From assembly GCA_024699495.1 (NCBI GenBank), contig JAILPK010000050.1:18746-82745 (forward strand): a stretch of DNA of 64,000 nt. Reading direction: 5' to 3'. The DNA comes from Bacteroidaceae bacterium. Lineage in GTDB: Bacteria; Bacteroidota; Bacteroidia; Bacteroidales; Bacteroidaceae. The notes under the pieces were generated by a model that saw nothing but the letters and a program-made list of their open reading frames with translations, did no database searches and was not told where the DNA came from. The translations under genes were made by a program, and so were the position numbers. Positions 34,880 through 44,757 of the stretch are shown here, in pieces. Within the stretch, counting starts at the first letter, position 1, and every line of letters starts with the position of its first letter.

Positions 34880-37800
34880 CTACTTGACAACTACTTTGCG
34901 TCCACCCACTACGTAGATGCCCTTGTTTGTTTTGCTTACCGGGCGTCCCGTGAGGTCATATATGGCATCGCGCCGGTCTTCGGCGTAAATGCCTCTTACG
35001 GCGTCGGGATTGGTCACGGTAAGAGTTCCGCTCACATATTCGAAGGTGTAGTTCTGGGCTTCAGCGCCATAAACTCTGATTTCATATTCTCCGGCGGGGC
35101 TGTCTTTAGTAGCATCACACTCTATGACCGGCTGAGCCGTTAGCACGCTGGCATCCTCGCGATTTCTGAACGGACGAATAGTAAGTTCAAACTCCGGGTT
35201 CTCCTCGCCGACCACTCTGGTGTAGCTGTTAGCTGTTATGGTCAGCACAGACGGTATAATGTTCAGAACACCTGGAGTCAGCACTACGCCCTCGGTCGCA
35301 ATGCTGCCAATCTCAATAGATATAGGATAGGCACCTACCGGTGAGGCATTCACGGCCTCAGTAGTCATAACTGGCGCTCCGCTAATGGGTGCTCCGTCAA
35401 CGTGGAAAGTGAATGACGGGTTCGTCCGTCCGTAGAAGCGGCTTATCGAGTCCGGCGTAACCACAGGCTGTCCGGTGTAGGCCGATATGCGGCTCTTCTC
35501 CCACGTGGGTGCTGCCATATATGCCTCCACCAGCGATGCGGGCACGAAATAAGTGTGGTGATCAGCGCCTTCAGTCTCGCTCTCCATAACAGCGTCTGTA
35601 TTTTGCACAACAATATATTTCAATACTGACGTAGAGGGGAAGACATCCTTTCCTATGGTCTTTACCCCTGCCGGAATCCACAGAGTCTGCATTGCGCTGG
35701 CATTGCGGAAAGCCTCATCGGGAATCGCAGTGATTGACGTGAAGAAGCGTAGCTCCTCGAAAGAAGAGACACCTGTGGCAGAGCGGAATGCCGTGCTTAT
35801 GTCAGTTACAGCGGCCGCTTCCTCACGGCTCAGTTCGCCGTCTTCATTCTCATCCCAATTATTGACACAAATTGCCTTAATACGTTCGTCGGCAAACTCT
35901 ATATAGTGGAGTTTCGTGCGGAGCGCATCTATAGCAGCCCGGATATCATCGTCGGCAGAGGCCGGATTGTCATATACAGCCTGTTCGGCGCTTACGTCTA
36001 TTGCCTGACCGGCAGCCAGGGCAAGCAACGAGCGGAGCTCAGACATATTGGCACGCTGACGCTCTACTTCCTCTACATCGCTGAGGCGGATGAAGGCCCA
36101 CTGGCAGTTGGAGGGATTTACAGAATACGGGACATCATAATAAATGCCACTTGTCACATTTGTATAATTTGTGGCATGATTATATTGAGTTCCAAGGAAC
36201 AGCGTGTCAACATGTTCACTGTCTGTAGATGGGACCTGAAGAGTGTAAATATGACGGATGGAATCTGTCTCCACGAGCTGCCAATAGGCTTTGGCCGACA
36301 AAGAACCGTCAGCGAAGCATGCCTTGACCCCCTTGCCTACCTCGGCGTCCCCAGATGTGCGGAAGAGGATGTTCTTTCCGGAGGCGAGAGAAGAGGATTC
36401 AAGATAATACAGTCCTTCGTTCATTGATTTGGTGCGTTTCAGCTGATAGAGAAGACCTGTATTGGCCACCACAGCCTGTGTGCCATAAGCCTCACCCCTG
36501 CTCATAAAGCTCCGTGTGCCCAGATTATAGACATAGACCGTCTCATTCTCTGCCATCTGCGAGAAGCCGGCATCCGGGATTACGCGCATCTCACGGATCT
36601 CTCCGAAGTCTTTCCACACATCAGCATTGGCATAAAGACTGCTGCTGCCCTGAGGAACATACAATACGACCTGGCTCAGGTCAACGCCGTTGAAAGCTGT
36701 GGCACTTACATCTATGCCAGCCGGGTCAGCGACAGACAGACGCACTTCCTGCAAAGCTGTGCATCCGCTGAAAGCACTCTCAGCAATAAAATTCAGTTTT
36801 GTGCCTATCTCCACTCTGGTGAGTGAAGAGCAGCCCAGGAAGGCCCGCCTGTGGATGCCTTCGATGTTGTTTGGCATGAGCACGCGCTTCAGATTGGAGC
36901 AGCCGAGGAAAGAGTCGTAGAATATAGCGTTGGCATTCTTGAAATACAGCATCTCGTCAAACTCCGTGATGCTTTTGTTGTTCTTGAAGCCGCAGTCACT
37001 ATAGAAATACTCTGCTGTAAGAGCCTCTTCAGGACTTAGCTCACCATCCTGATTTATATCCCACACACTAAGACAGGCTTCTCTTACTGCTTCGTTGGCA
37101 AACACAATAAAGCCGAGGCGCTTACGCAGCGAACGCTGAGCCTTCTCCAAAGTGGCAATGTCGCTGCTCATGTCGTCATACACAGCCTGCTCGCGGGTGT
37201 AACTGACATGTTTCATTCGGGCCAGTTCTATAAGCTCGCCCAAAGACTTGGCTGCCTGATAAAGCGAATCCTCATGGGCATCGTAAGGGACGAAACGCCA
37301 GAGACAATTCAGAGGCAATTCTGTCATGCTTACATCGGGATACGCGCCATAAGTCGGGCAAGCCTCATTGCTGGCATGATCTGGATTTATGCCAAGAGCT
37401 TTATTCACGTTGTAGCCGGTGGCTGTTTTGGGCGTCTGGATGATGTAGTCGAGGCCCTCCTTCAGAGTCACAGACCAATAGGCGCTGACGCCATTTGATG
37501 TCGTCCCGTCAACAAAGCAGGCCCACGTGCCGCTGCCTACCTTTGAATCTCCATTTGTGCGGAAAGTAAGATGGCCGTCCTTCCCCGTATCATCGGAATA
37601 TAATTGATAGGTTCCTGAGGGCATGGCAGCAGTGCGTTGCAGTTTGAATTTCATCGGTGTGCCTTCGTCCGTGCCCACAGCTTGTGTTCCCCACGCCTCG
37701 CCTTTACTCATAAAACGGCCAGTGCCTACATTATATAAATAGAATGGGGTATTGACTGCCATTTCGGCAAAACGCGCTCCGGAGAAGTTGCGCTCGCCTT

Positions 37801-39625
37801 TGACGCAGCCGAAGGCGCTCCATGGAGCTGTTGTTGAGTAGTAACCGGCGGTTCCCTGCGGGCAGATGAGAGTAGCTGCAGAGAGGTCTAAATCTCCGAA
37901 CACAGAGGGAGAGAGTGTGATCAGTTCGGGAGTGAGGCTCTTTGCCTCAAGCATATTCAGACTGACACATCCGGCAAAAGCCGAATCGCCTACGTTTGTT
38001 ATTGAGAGTGGTAATGATATCTCCGTGAGCGCTGCACAACCATAAAACGCACGTGCTCCTATCGCAGAAATCCTTTTGGGCAGAGCCACGTCAGCCAGCT
38101 TTACACAACCGCTGAAGGCGCCCTCGCCGATGCTTTGGATATTGCCCGGCAGACTGATACTGGCGAGTCTCGTGCAACCGCTGAAGGCGGCTTTGCCAAT
38201 ATCTTTCAGATTCTTTGGCAGCGTGATGGAAGTGAGGGTGGAACAGCCGTAGAAAGAGCTGTCAGAAACCGACTCCAGCCCGGTGAAGTAATAGAGTTCT
38301 GGAAATACAGAGATTCGCTGCCCGCGGAAGGCGCTCCCCAAATCCGTTACGGCAGCGGCTTCGGCATAGGTCAGCACGCCGTCGCCGTCGGAGTCAAACG
38401 CACTGATGCAAGCCCGCTGTGCATTCCTGTTTTCGAATGCCATGGCACGGGTCCCGTTGGCGGGAGGCTGCGAACCGATCACGGCCTCCGGATAATTGCT
38501 GTAACCGCCGCTGGAGCCGCCTATTCCCTGAGAACTTGGGTTGAGGGTGGTAAGCAGGAACCAACCGTCGCTGGCACCTCCCCATCCCCAGTTGATGCGG
38601 TAACAGTGGTTCCCGTCATAACCGTGGCACACGAAGGCGTGTCCCGCTTCATCGTTGGAACCGGATAGGTAGAAGGGGCGGCCCTCTGCAAGTTCGTTGT
38701 ATAGGAGTGCGTCCCATGCGTCGGCAGAATAATCACTGCCGCTTACATACCGGGTCTTCTCATCGTAACCGAAATAATTGCGCATAGCGTCGGCCACGCG
38801 GTACGACTGCGCACCCGAGCTGTTGTTTGTGTAGTCCATCTCTACGCTGACTCCGCAATAATGCATCAGCTGGGCCACGGCAGTTCGCTGTATGCCGGTG
38901 GCCGAACTAGTATAGACATCCAGCATGTTATCCCAGTCGATCGGCGAGTGGGCAGGAATGCCCTCTACATGCAGATGGCTGTTCTGATAGGCTGTATATC
39001 CGTCGTAGGCAGGAATTGCAGCCTGAGTCTCTGTCACAGAAATCTTACGCCAATAATAGAGCACCTGTGCCATCGCGGTGGCTACACATCCGGTGACAGA
39101 ACGCCCCTGATTGAAGTACAGCGGGCACTCGTCATTATAAGGGCTGCCCTGGTTCCACTGAGATGTAATCATCGGGGCTATGGCATCGTGCACGGGGGCA
39201 TAGCGGGGATTCGCGGGCATCGTCTCCGGATGTTCGCGCATCTGCGTCAATTCCTGCTCATAGTGGGAGAGCCAGGAGCGCATATTGTCGGGAATAGCCT
39301 CATAATCGAACTCTCCCTCATCGGTATATCCAAGAACGGGCAGTGTGAGGTCATCACCGGAGACAATGACATATCCCTGATTGACACCCCGATTGAACAC
39401 ATAATACAACTCATTCTCTACCGCTGCCGCCGCACGGAGCCGTGGAGACAGCTTGGCCCGGCGTGTCACAGGTGCCAACTGGCGGCTGCCGGGCACATCC
39501 TTAAGAAATTCTGCTGCCCTCTCTTTCGCCTGCTGGCGTGTGATTGGAGCCGCTTCCGCCGCTGTGACAACAGACAAAAGTAACAACAGGGCTGACATTC
39601 TCGTCAGAGATAATAGATGATTCAT
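34880..39625 (-). CDS. large C10 (streptopain-like) cysteine protease with LRR and sorting domain
   Basis: 1581 residues. Order: signal peptide (1-26); Spi-like prodomain (27-140); C10 peptidase (about 150-390) with Cys180 in RSVTGCVATAMAQV, His329 in EAGHAFVCHGYDG and the INWGWGG strand; EF-hand-like DSDGDGVLTYAEA; BspA-like leucine-rich repeats (FYGCSTLTSITLPKNL); then two copies of a larger block (YLYNVGTGRFMSKGEAWGTQ and YVYNLGTRSFMSRGEAYGTQ, each followed by a helical part, an EF-hand-like DxNxDGELS and LRRs); MBG-like repeats; and a type A T9SS sorting domain (IYDLTGRPV, GIYVVGG, RKVVVK). It is a secreted protease of the interpain/periodontain type, surface attached by the type IX system. 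Confidence 0.93.
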   Translation of the reverse strand: MNHLLSLTRMSALLLLLSVVTAAEAAPITRQQAKERAAEFLKDVPGSRQLAPVTRRAKLSPRLRAAAAVENELYYVFNRGVNQGYVIVSGDDLTLPVLGYTDEGEFDYEAIPDNMRSWLSHYEQELTQMREHPETMPANPRYAPVHDAIAPMITSQWNQGSPYNDECPLYFNQGRSVTGCVATAMAQVLYYWRKISVTETQAAIPAYDGYTAYQNSHLHVEGIPAHSPIDWDNMLDVYTSSATGIQRTAVAQLMHYCGVSVEMDYTNNSSGAQSYRVADAMRNYFGYDEKTRYVSGSDYSADAWDALLYNELAEGRPFYLSGSNDEAGHAFVCHGYDGNHCYRINWGWGGASDGWFLLTTLNPSSQGIGGSSGGYSNYPEAVIGSQPPANGTRAMAFENRNAQRACISAFDSDGDGVLTYAEAAAVTDLGSAFRGQRISVFPELYYFTGLESVSDSSFYGCSTLTSITLPKNLKDIGKAAFSGCTRLASISLPGNIQSIGEGAFSGCVKLADVALPKRISAIGARAFYGCAALTEISLPLSITNVGDSAFAGCVSLNMLEAKSLTPELITLSPSVFGDLDLSAATLICPQGTAGYYSTTAPWSAFGCVKGERNFSGARFAEMAVNTPFYLYNVGTGRFMSKGEAWGTQAVGTDEGTPMKFKLQRTAAMPSGTYQLYSDDTGKDGHLTFRTNGDSKVGSGTWACFVDGTTSNGVSAYWSVTLKEGLDYIIQTPKTATGYNVNKALGINPDHASNEACPTYGAYPDVSMTELPLNCLWRFVPYDAHEDSLYQAAKSLGELIELARMKHVSYTREQAVYDDMSSDIATLEKAQRSLRKRLGFIVFANEAVREACLSVWDINQDGELSPEEALTAEYFYSDCGFKNNKSITEFDEMLYFKNANAIFYDSFLGCSNLKRVLMPNNIEGIHRRAFLGCSSLTRVEIGTKLNFIAESAFSGCTALQEVRLSVADPAGIDVSATAFNGVDLSQVVLYVPQGSSSLYANADVWKDFGEIREMRVIPDAGFSQMAENETVYVYNLGTRSFMSRGEAYGTQAVVANTGLLYQLKRTKSMNEGLYYLESSSLASGKNILFRTSGDAEVGKGVKACFADGSLSAKAYWQLVETDSIRHIYTLQVPSTDSEHVDTLFLGTQYNHATNYTNVTSGIYYDVPYSVNPSNCQWAFIRLSDVEEVERQRANMSELRSLLALAAGQAIDVSAEQAVYDNPASADDDIRAAIDALRTKLHYIEFADERIKAICVNNWDENEDGELSREEAAAVTDISTAFRSATGVSSFEELRFFTSITAIPDEAFRNASAMQTLWIPAGVKTIGKDVFPSTSVLKYIVVQNTDAVMESETEGADHHTYFVPASLVEAYMAAPTWEKSRISAYTGQPVVTPDSISRFYGRTNPSFTFHVDGAPISGAPVMTTEAVNASPVGAYPISIEIGSIATEGVVLTPGVLNIIPSVLTITANSYTRVVGEENPEFELTIRPFRNREDASVLTAQPVIECDATKDSPAGEYEIRVYGAEAQNYTFEYVSGTLTVTNPDAVRGIYAEDRRDAIYDLTGRPVSKTNKGIYVVGGRKVVVK

Positions 39626-39697
39626 GTCTTTTATTTCGTTATTTTGTTAAGCTTGATGATATGCAGGCACTCAATACGCCAAAACACCTTTCCGCCG

Positions 39698-39705
39698 CAA
39701 AAGTA
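39698..39705 (-). promoter_or_regulatory. C10 protease -7 element
   Basis: Minus-strand TACTTTTG, about 73 nt before the protease ATG at 39625. No TTG at the 20-bp distance. Confidence 0.5.
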
Positions 39706-39780
39706 ATCTTTTTATACTAAACACACGCACGTTTAGCCAAAAAATAATTCTTTTTCTTTCTTCAGTTAAATATATCTGCG

Positions 39781-39788
39781 TATATTTG
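39781..39788 (+). promoter_or_regulatory. queF -7 element
   Basis: TATATTTG, 38 nt before the queF ATG; TTC stands where TTG is expected. Divergent from the C10 protease promoter. Confidence 0.5.
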
Positions 39789-39826
39789 CAGCAAAATTTA
39801 AACCAACAGACATATAAAAAACACCA

Positions 39827-40285
39827 ATGAACCGCGAACAAGACAAACTGAAGTCGCTCGGCAACAAAACTCAATATCCCTCTGATTATGCTCCGGATTT
39901 GCTGGAGACTTTTGAAAACAGACATCCCGACAATGACTATTGGGTAAGATTCAACTGCCCGGAATTCACTTCCCTCTGCCCTATCACCGGGCAGCCCGAT
40001 TTTGCTGAAATACGAATCAACTATCTGCCCGGCAAGATGATGGTGGAGTCCAAGAGCCTCAAGCTGTATCTTTTCAGTTTCCGTAACCACGGCGACTTTC
40101 ATGAGGATTGCGTAAATACAATTATGAAAGACCTCATAAAACTGATGCAACCCAAATATATCGAAGTTACGGGCCTCTTCACGCCGCGTGGAGGTATTAG
40201 CATTTTTCCCTATGCCAACTACGGACAGCCAGGCACAAAATACGAAGAGATGGCCCGCTATCGTCTTCTTCACCACGACCTCTGA
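39827..40285 (+). CDS. queF: NADPH-dependent 7-cyano-7-deazaguanine reductase
   Basis: Reduces preQ0 to preQ1 for queuosine in tRNA. 152 residues, the short single-domain type. The thioimide-forming cysteine lies in [14 protein letters not shown], followed by [24 protein letters not shown], the QueF-specific binding motif. No other queuosine gene is in the window, and no preQ1 riboswitch was recognised upstream. Confidence 0.95.
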   Translation: MNREQDKLKSLGNKTQYPSDYAPDLLETFENRHPDNDYWVRFNCPEFTSLCPITGQPDFAEIRINYLPGKMMVESKSLKLYLFSFRNHGDFHEDCVNTIMKDLIKLMQPKYIEVTGLFTPRGGISIFPYANYGQPGTKYEEMARYRLLHHDL

Positions 40286-40327
40286 TTACCATTTATTTCT
40301 CACATATACATTAATATTAATATAAAG

Positions 40328-41449
40328 ATGAAAAGACAAGTAATTACGCTGCTGCTCTTCTTCGCAGCATCTTATATCTATGCCCAGAAGTATGAAATAG
40401 AGTTCCATGCTCCCGGCATAGGAGCCAACCTGCAATGGGTTAATCTCGTGAATATAGAGAGCGGAGCCCTTATCGACTCCTTCCAGGTAAGCCACGAGCG
40501 CGCTATGATTGAAGGGAACACACCCGAACTGCCCAAACTGGTCAGCATCATCCAGAAGGGGTCCAACCGCGCTATAGCAACTCTGATTCTCGACTCAACT
40601 CCGACAAAAGTGACCTTCGACCACACTAAAGCCGGGAGCGGCATTAACGCAGGCGTAACTCTTAGGGGCTCGGCCGGCAACAACGCCGTTGACTCTCTGT
40701 CAAAACTGTTCTGCAATCACATCGGGAAGATTCAGGAGGCTTATGCCGCAGTGCGGGCCAGCGCAGAGCAGAATGGCGGCAGACCCAGCCCCGACGCGAT
40801 GCAGAAATACCAGACTTATATGGACTCCCGTCTGACTGCCATGCGGGGTGAGATGCAGAACGCTCTGACAGAAAACCGCCAAAACCAGGTGTCACTCTTC
40901 ATCTTGACAGAGACAGCAGAACTCCTCGACAACGGCTATGTGGCTACATTCATGAAAGACTACCCCTTCGCATCGGCTGCCTGTCTGAAGCCGTTGGTGA
41001 GCAAAATAAAGTCGGAACAGCTCAGAGCTCCCGGAGCCTCACTGATTGATTTCGCCCTGCCCGATGAGAGCGGCACAGAACATCAGTTGTCCGAATATAT
41101 CGGCAAAGGGCGCTATGTGCTGCTGGATTTTTGGGCTTCCTGGTGCGGCCCTTGCCGTCAGGAGATGCCAAACGTGAAAGCGGCATACGAGCGCTTCCAT
41201 GACAAGGGGTTTGATATCGTCTCACTCTCGTTCGACAGCAACCGTGAGGCATGGCTGAAAGGCATCAGCGACCTGCAGATGAATTGGACTCACCTGTCTG
41301 ACCTGAAGGGATGGCAGTCTCTGGCTGCAAAAAAATATCAGATCCGGGCAATTCCCTGCACAATCCTCTTCGGCCCCGACGGCAAAGTTATTGCTTCTGA
41401 CCTGAGAGGCGAGGCCCTGGCTCAGAAACTGGGTTCTCTGATAAAATAA
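40328..41449 (+). CDS. TlpA-like periplasmic thioredoxin with DUF4369 domain
   Basis: 373 residues: signal peptide (ending YAQ), a beta-rich N-terminal domain of the DUF4369 type (20-130), a helical part, and a C-terminal thioredoxin domain with WASWCGPCRQEMP and the cis-proline region IRAIPCTILF. It probably reduces disulfides in periplasmic or surface proteins, as Bacteroidetes members of this group do. An extra cysteine stands beside the cis-proline (IPCT), which is not typical. Follows queF by 42 nt. Confidence 0.88.
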   Translation: MKRQVITLLLFFAASYIYAQKYEIEFHAPGIGANLQWVNLVNIESGALIDSFQVSHERAMIEGNTPELPKLVSIIQKGSNRAIATLILDSTPTKVTFDHTKAGSGINAGVTLRGSAGNNAVDSLSKLFCNHIGKIQEAYAAVRASAEQNGGRPSPDAMQKYQTYMDSRLTAMRGEMQNALTENRQNQVSLFILTETAELLDNGYVATFMKDYPFASAACLKPLVSKIKSEQLRAPGASLIDFALPDESGTEHQLSEYIGKGRYVLLDFWASWCGPCRQEMPNVKAAYERFHDKGFDIVSLSFDSNREAWLKGISDLQMNWTHLSDLKGWQSLAAKKYQIRAIPCTILFGPDGKVIASDLRGEALAQKLGSLIK

Positions 41450-41480
41450 GTCCTCATCGGCAAAAAAGCGGGGGAGCAGT

Positions 41481-42401
41481 ATGCCTTCATTCAAGATCAA
41501 CGTCCTCGGTTGCGGTTCGGCTCTGCCTACAAGCCACCATCTGCCCAGCGCGCAGATAGTGGAAGTGAGGGGCAAGCTGATTCTGCTGGATTGCGGCGAA
41601 GGGGTCCAGCTGCAACTGAGAAACCGTCATCTCAATCTGATGCGCATCAGTCATATCTTCATAACCCACGCCCATGGCGACCACTGTTTCGGACTGCCCG
41701 GTCTCCTGTCAACCTTCTCCCTACTGGGCCGAAAGACACCCCTCCACATCTTTGCCCCTGCCACCCTGCAACCGTTTTTCGACTGCATATTCCGCGATTT
41801 CTGCTACGGCATTCAATACGAGGTCACATTCACCCCGCTGGACAGCGAACAGAGGCAGAGCATCTTCGAATGCCAGTCCTTCCGCGTGACATCTCTTCCA
41901 TTGCGCCACCGCGTGCCCTGCTGCGGATATCTTATTGAAGAACAGCCCTCTCTGCCTCATATCATTCCGGAGATGATTGCCGCATACGATATTCCCCACT
42001 GGGCCATCAGCAACATAAAAGCCGGAGCCGACTGGACAAGTGCCGACGGCAGCGTAATAGCCCATGAGCAGCTGACACGCCCCGCAGACCCTCCATGCCG
42101 CTACGCATATTGCACAGACACGCTACCCAATCCCGAACTGCCAGCATGGATAGAGGGAGTTGATATGCTGTATCACGAAGCTACGTATGCTGATGCCGAC
42201 ATGTCAAAAGCCGTTTTGGTGGGCCACTCCACAGCCAGACAGGCTGCGGCTATAGCCCGCGACGCCAATGCGGGGCGACTGCTTATCGGCCACTTCTCCG
42301 CACGCTACAGCGACGAAAGCATCCTGCTCCGCGAAGCACAAGAGATATTCCCAGCCACCGACCTCGCCTTCGAAGGACAGGAAGTGGCGCTGCGAGTCTA
42401 A
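41481..42401 (+). CDS. rnz: ribonuclease Z
   Basis: Zinc-dependent endonuclease that trims tRNA 3' ends. 306 residues: metallo-beta-lactamase fold with the signature THAHGDHCFGLPGLL and later histidines in HEATYAD and GHSTARQAA, GHFSARY. The exosite region lies between. Follows the TlpA-like gene by 31 nt and precedes the ECF sigma gene by 21 nt. Confidence 0.95.
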   Translation: MPSFKINVLGCGSALPTSHHLPSAQIVEVRGKLILLDCGEGVQLQLRNRHLNLMRISHIFITHAHGDHCFGLPGLLSTFSLLGRKTPLHIFAPATLQPFFDCIFRDFCYGIQYEVTFTPLDSEQRQSIFECQSFRVTSLPLRHRVPCCGYLIEEQPSLPHIIPEMIAAYDIPHWAISNIKAGADWTSADGSVIAHEQLTRPADPPCRYAYCTDTLPNPELPAWIEGVDMLYHEATYADADMSKAVLVGHSTARQAAAIARDANAGRLLIGHFSARYSDESILLREAQEIFPATDLAFEGQEVALRV

Positions 42402-42422
42402 CCAAGATTTTTCACATAAGCG

Positions 42423-42962
42423 ATGAAGGATACAGAATTGGCTCTTCGCCTCAGAGACCCTGAACAGCGCACCAGCGCATTCACAGAACTTGTCGAAGCA
42501 TACAAAGAGCCGCTTTATTGGCAGATACGTCGCATGGTCCTCGCACACGACGACGCCGATGATGTGCTGCAAAACACATTCCTGAAGGCATGGACCGGGA
42601 TAGACAACTTCCGCGGAGAGGCAAAACTCTCCACTTGGCTCTTCCGCATCGCCTATAATGAAACCCTGAATTTCCTGGAGCGGCGGCGGCAGACAACCAG
42701 TCTTGACGACGAGAATGCCTCCGCCATTGCCTCTTCCTTGCAAAGCGGCCCCTATTTTGATGGCGACGAGACAGAGATTCAGCTTCAGGAGGCCATCGCA
42801 TCCTTGCCTGAAAGGCAGCGTCTCGTATTCACCTTGAAATACTACGAGGAATTAAAATACGAAGATATCAGTGAACGCTTGGGCACCAGCGTGGGTGCTC
42901 TAAAAGCGTCATACCACCATGCAGTGAAAAAGATTTCTTCCTGGTTTCACGATCTTGAATAA
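42423..42962 (+). CDS. ECF-type RNA polymerase sigma factor
   Basis: 179 residues with region 2 (DADDVLQNTFLKAWTGIDNFRGEAKLSTWLFRIAYN, broken here only by reading across motifs) and region 4 (LPERQRLVFTLKYYEELKYEDIS, SVGALKASYHHAVKKI). It directs polymerase to a small regulon, often envelope stress. The next gene encodes a likely membrane partner. Confidence 0.92.
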   Translation: MKDTELALRLRDPEQRTSAFTELVEAYKEPLYWQIRRMVLAHDDADDVLQNTFLKAWTGIDNFRGEAKLSTWLFRIAYNETLNFLERRRQTTSLDDENASAIASSLQSGPYFDGDETEIQLQEAIASLPERQRLVFTLKYYEELKYEDISERLGTSVGALKASYHHAVKKISSWFHDLE

Positions 42963-43010
42963 ACCTTTTAGCATAATCGGTGTCATAAATACAAACGAAA
43001 GAATATAGCT

Positions 43011-43418
43011 ATGAAACGATTTAACCCTGATCAGCACAAAAACAGCCGACCATTCCGCACCCCCGACGGATACTTCGACGACTTCACAAGTCGGATGATG
43101 GCACGCATCGCCACCGAAGGACAAGCCAGGGCGGAAGAGCATACCGGCGGACAAATCTGTGCAAGCGAGCACAACGGCCATATCCGTCCGCTATTCGGCA
43201 ACGCCCGCAGATTCACACGCTACGCCGTAGCTGCGACTCTGGCGGGCCTCGTATTCGGGACCGGCGCATATCTCCTCTCGCGCCAAACCCAGGATGTAGA
43301 TGCCATCCTCACAGCTGCGCAAGAGGAGAATATCGATGAGAAATACATCAATGACGCACTGGACTACGAGATGGTCAACAACCAGGAGATAGCCTACTAT
43401 CTCACCGAAGCATATTAG
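43011..43418 (+). CDS. single-pass membrane protein, probable anti-sigma partner
   Basis: 135 residues: a charged cytoplasmic N-terminus (about 1-70), one membrane helix (about 71-90), and a short acidic C-terminal tail. The start RPFRTPDGYFDDF is typical of proteins that follow ECF sigma genes in Bacteroidales. No zinc anti-sigma motif is seen, so the anti-sigma role is inferred from position and topology. Confidence 0.7.
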   Translation: MKRFNPDQHKNSRPFRTPDGYFDDFTSRMMARIATEGQARAEEHTGGQICASEHNGHIRPLFGNARRFTRYAVAATLAGLVFGTGAYLLSRQTQDVDAILTAAQEENIDEKYINDALDYEMVNNQEIAYYLTEAY

Positions 43419-43771
43419 TAAACTATTTGACGAGTTGACAAGTTAACGAGTTGATGGCTTCGCAGTTGACAAGTTAACGAGTAAACAAGTTGATAGCTTC
43501 GCTGCCATGGCCGCAATAACCATTAAACATTAACCGCCGCCCCTGGCCAGAAGCCCCAGTGGCCCCTTTAGACCCATAGTCCCATCGCGCAACCCAAACT
43601 GTAAGCGGTAAGCAGTAAGCGTCGCATCGCGGCTCTCGCTCCGCGGTTTCATCGCGGCCCCCGGCCGCCCAAACTTAAAAACTTAAAAACTAAAAACTCA
43701 CTCCCTCAGAGCTATCCACTCCCCTCGCCCTTCGTAGAGGGGTTGGGGGTGAGGCCATTAAAAAACTTATC
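43419..43771. repeat. intergenic repeat mosaic between the anti-sigma and Spy-like genes
   Basis: Nearly all of this stretch is made of the local repeat modules. An 8-bp array of the CRAGTTRA form runs 43426-43507 and includes GCTTCGC links. A GTAAGCGGTAAGCAGTAAGC block is at 43600-43620, the 15-bp GC hairpin GCGGCCCCCGGCCGC at 43654-43668, and CTTAAAAA 8-mers at 43671-43698. The 44-bp element is at 43711-43754. No gene is seen. Confidence 0.85.
43711..43754. repeat. 44-bp repeat element, copy 1
   Basis: Same length and mostly same sequence as copy 2 at 50928-50971: a GCTATYCAC start, CCCCTCGCCC, a variable middle, then GAGGGGTYGGGGGTGAGG. The C-rich left and G-rich right parts pair into a hairpin. 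It ends 17 nt before the Spy-like ATG. Confidence 0.8.
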
Positions 43772-44233
43772 ATGAAGAGATTCTTTTTATTTTCCCTGAT
43801 CACACTTTCTGCAATAGTCCTGAATGCACAGGATCAGAAAAGTCCTAGGTTTGACCCGCAGGTCTTCCGCCAGCACATGGAACGAACCCTGACAAAAGAA
43901 GCCGGCCTCACCCCCGACGAAGCTGCTGCCGTATTCCCCATCTACAATGAGATGCGGGAGAAGCAGCGTAACCTCGGCGAGCAGATCCGCACCATCAAAT
44001 GCCAGACACACGCCGATGAGAAGGAGGCTTACAAAGCAGTAATCAAAATCAAACAGCTGCAGACCGACATGGCAGAGACCGAAGAGTCTTACTATAAGAA
44101 GATGTGCAAGACCATTCCTGCAAGTAAAGTGATGAAGATGATGTTGGCCGAAGACAACCTACACAGGCGCATGATACAGTGGCCTCGCAAGAGCCAAGTC
44201 AAACAAAAAGACCAGAAGTGGTGGCGTAAATGA
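43772..44233 (+). CDS. Spy/CpxP-like periplasmic protein
   Basis: 153 residues: signal peptide (ending LNAQ), then an all-helical basic mature part with LTKEAGLTPDEAAAVFPIYNEM and many Lys/Gln. It resembles the small periplasmic helical proteins found after ECF sigma/anti-sigma pairs in Bacteroidales, analogous in design to Spy/CpxP. It is likely the effector or sensor of the ECF unit before it, although a 353-bp repeat mosaic separates them. Confidence 0.65.
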   Translation: MKRFFLFSLITLSAIVLNAQDQKSPRFDPQVFRQHMERTLTKEAGLTPDEAAAVFPIYNEMREKQRNLGEQIRTIKCQTHADEKEAYKAVIKIKQLQTDMAETEESYYKKMCKTIPASKVMKMMLAEDNLHRRMIQWPRKSQVKQKDQKWWRK

Positions 44234-44286
44234 AGTAAAAATGCAAAAAAAATGCCTCATGCGCTACAGCGTATTCTCTTTTTTCG

Positions 44287-44294
44287 TACTTTTG
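44287..44294 (+). promoter_or_regulatory. -7 element of the 44320 gene
   Basis: TACTTTTG, 25 nt before the ATG at 44320. No TTG at the usual spacing. Confidence 0.5.
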
Positions 44295-44319
44295 ACCCGA
44301 TTTAAGACCGCAGAGTAGC

Positions 44320-44757
44320 ATGAAAGCAACCCATCAGACTATCCAGCAGATACAACGAGCTCTACACAAAGTCGCTGACAAATTCCCCCAAAGCGCCGAA
44401 CCAGTCCTTACCGACATACATCTTCAGGCCAAACCTGGCAGCGGCGAACTGATTGCATACAACGACGACATGGAAGAACTGACCCGTGTCGTCATTGAGG
44501 AGTGGATTGATGTATCCGATGACAACTTCTACGAGGAGATTGTTCCCGTTATTAAGCAATGCATCAAAAACCTCTCGGACGAGCTGGAGCAGATGGCTAT
44601 CCTTCACCCCTTCTCCTTCGTTCTTATCGATGAGGACGCCGAGACAATCACAGACATATACCTGTTTGATGATAACGAACTCATCTTTGACACAGAGCTC
44701 CTGAAGGGACTGGACAAGGAGCTGGATGAATTTCTCAACCGCCTCATGGCCGACTGA
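44320..44757 (+). CDS. conserved acidic protein of unknown function
   Basis: 145 residues, very acidic, no signal peptide or membrane helix. Two similar halves of alternating helix and strand may be present (YNDDMEELTRVVIEEW, LFDDNELIFDTELLKGL). I recall similar Bacteroidales-only proteins but no function. It is the last gene before the repeat-rich accessory region; own promoter upstream. Confidence 0.75.
   Translation: MKATHQTIQQIQRALHKVADKFPQSAEPVLTDIHLQAKPGSGELIAYNDDMEELTRVVIEEWIDVSDDNFYEEIVPVIKQCIKNLSDELEQMAILHPFSFVLIDEDAETITDIYLFDDNELIFDTELLKGLDKELDEFLNRLMAD

Noticed and set aside
43419..43771. Insertion-sequence remnant
   Set aside because: No transposase fragment, terminal inverted repeats or target duplication; the stretch is built from short modules that recur elsewhere in the region.
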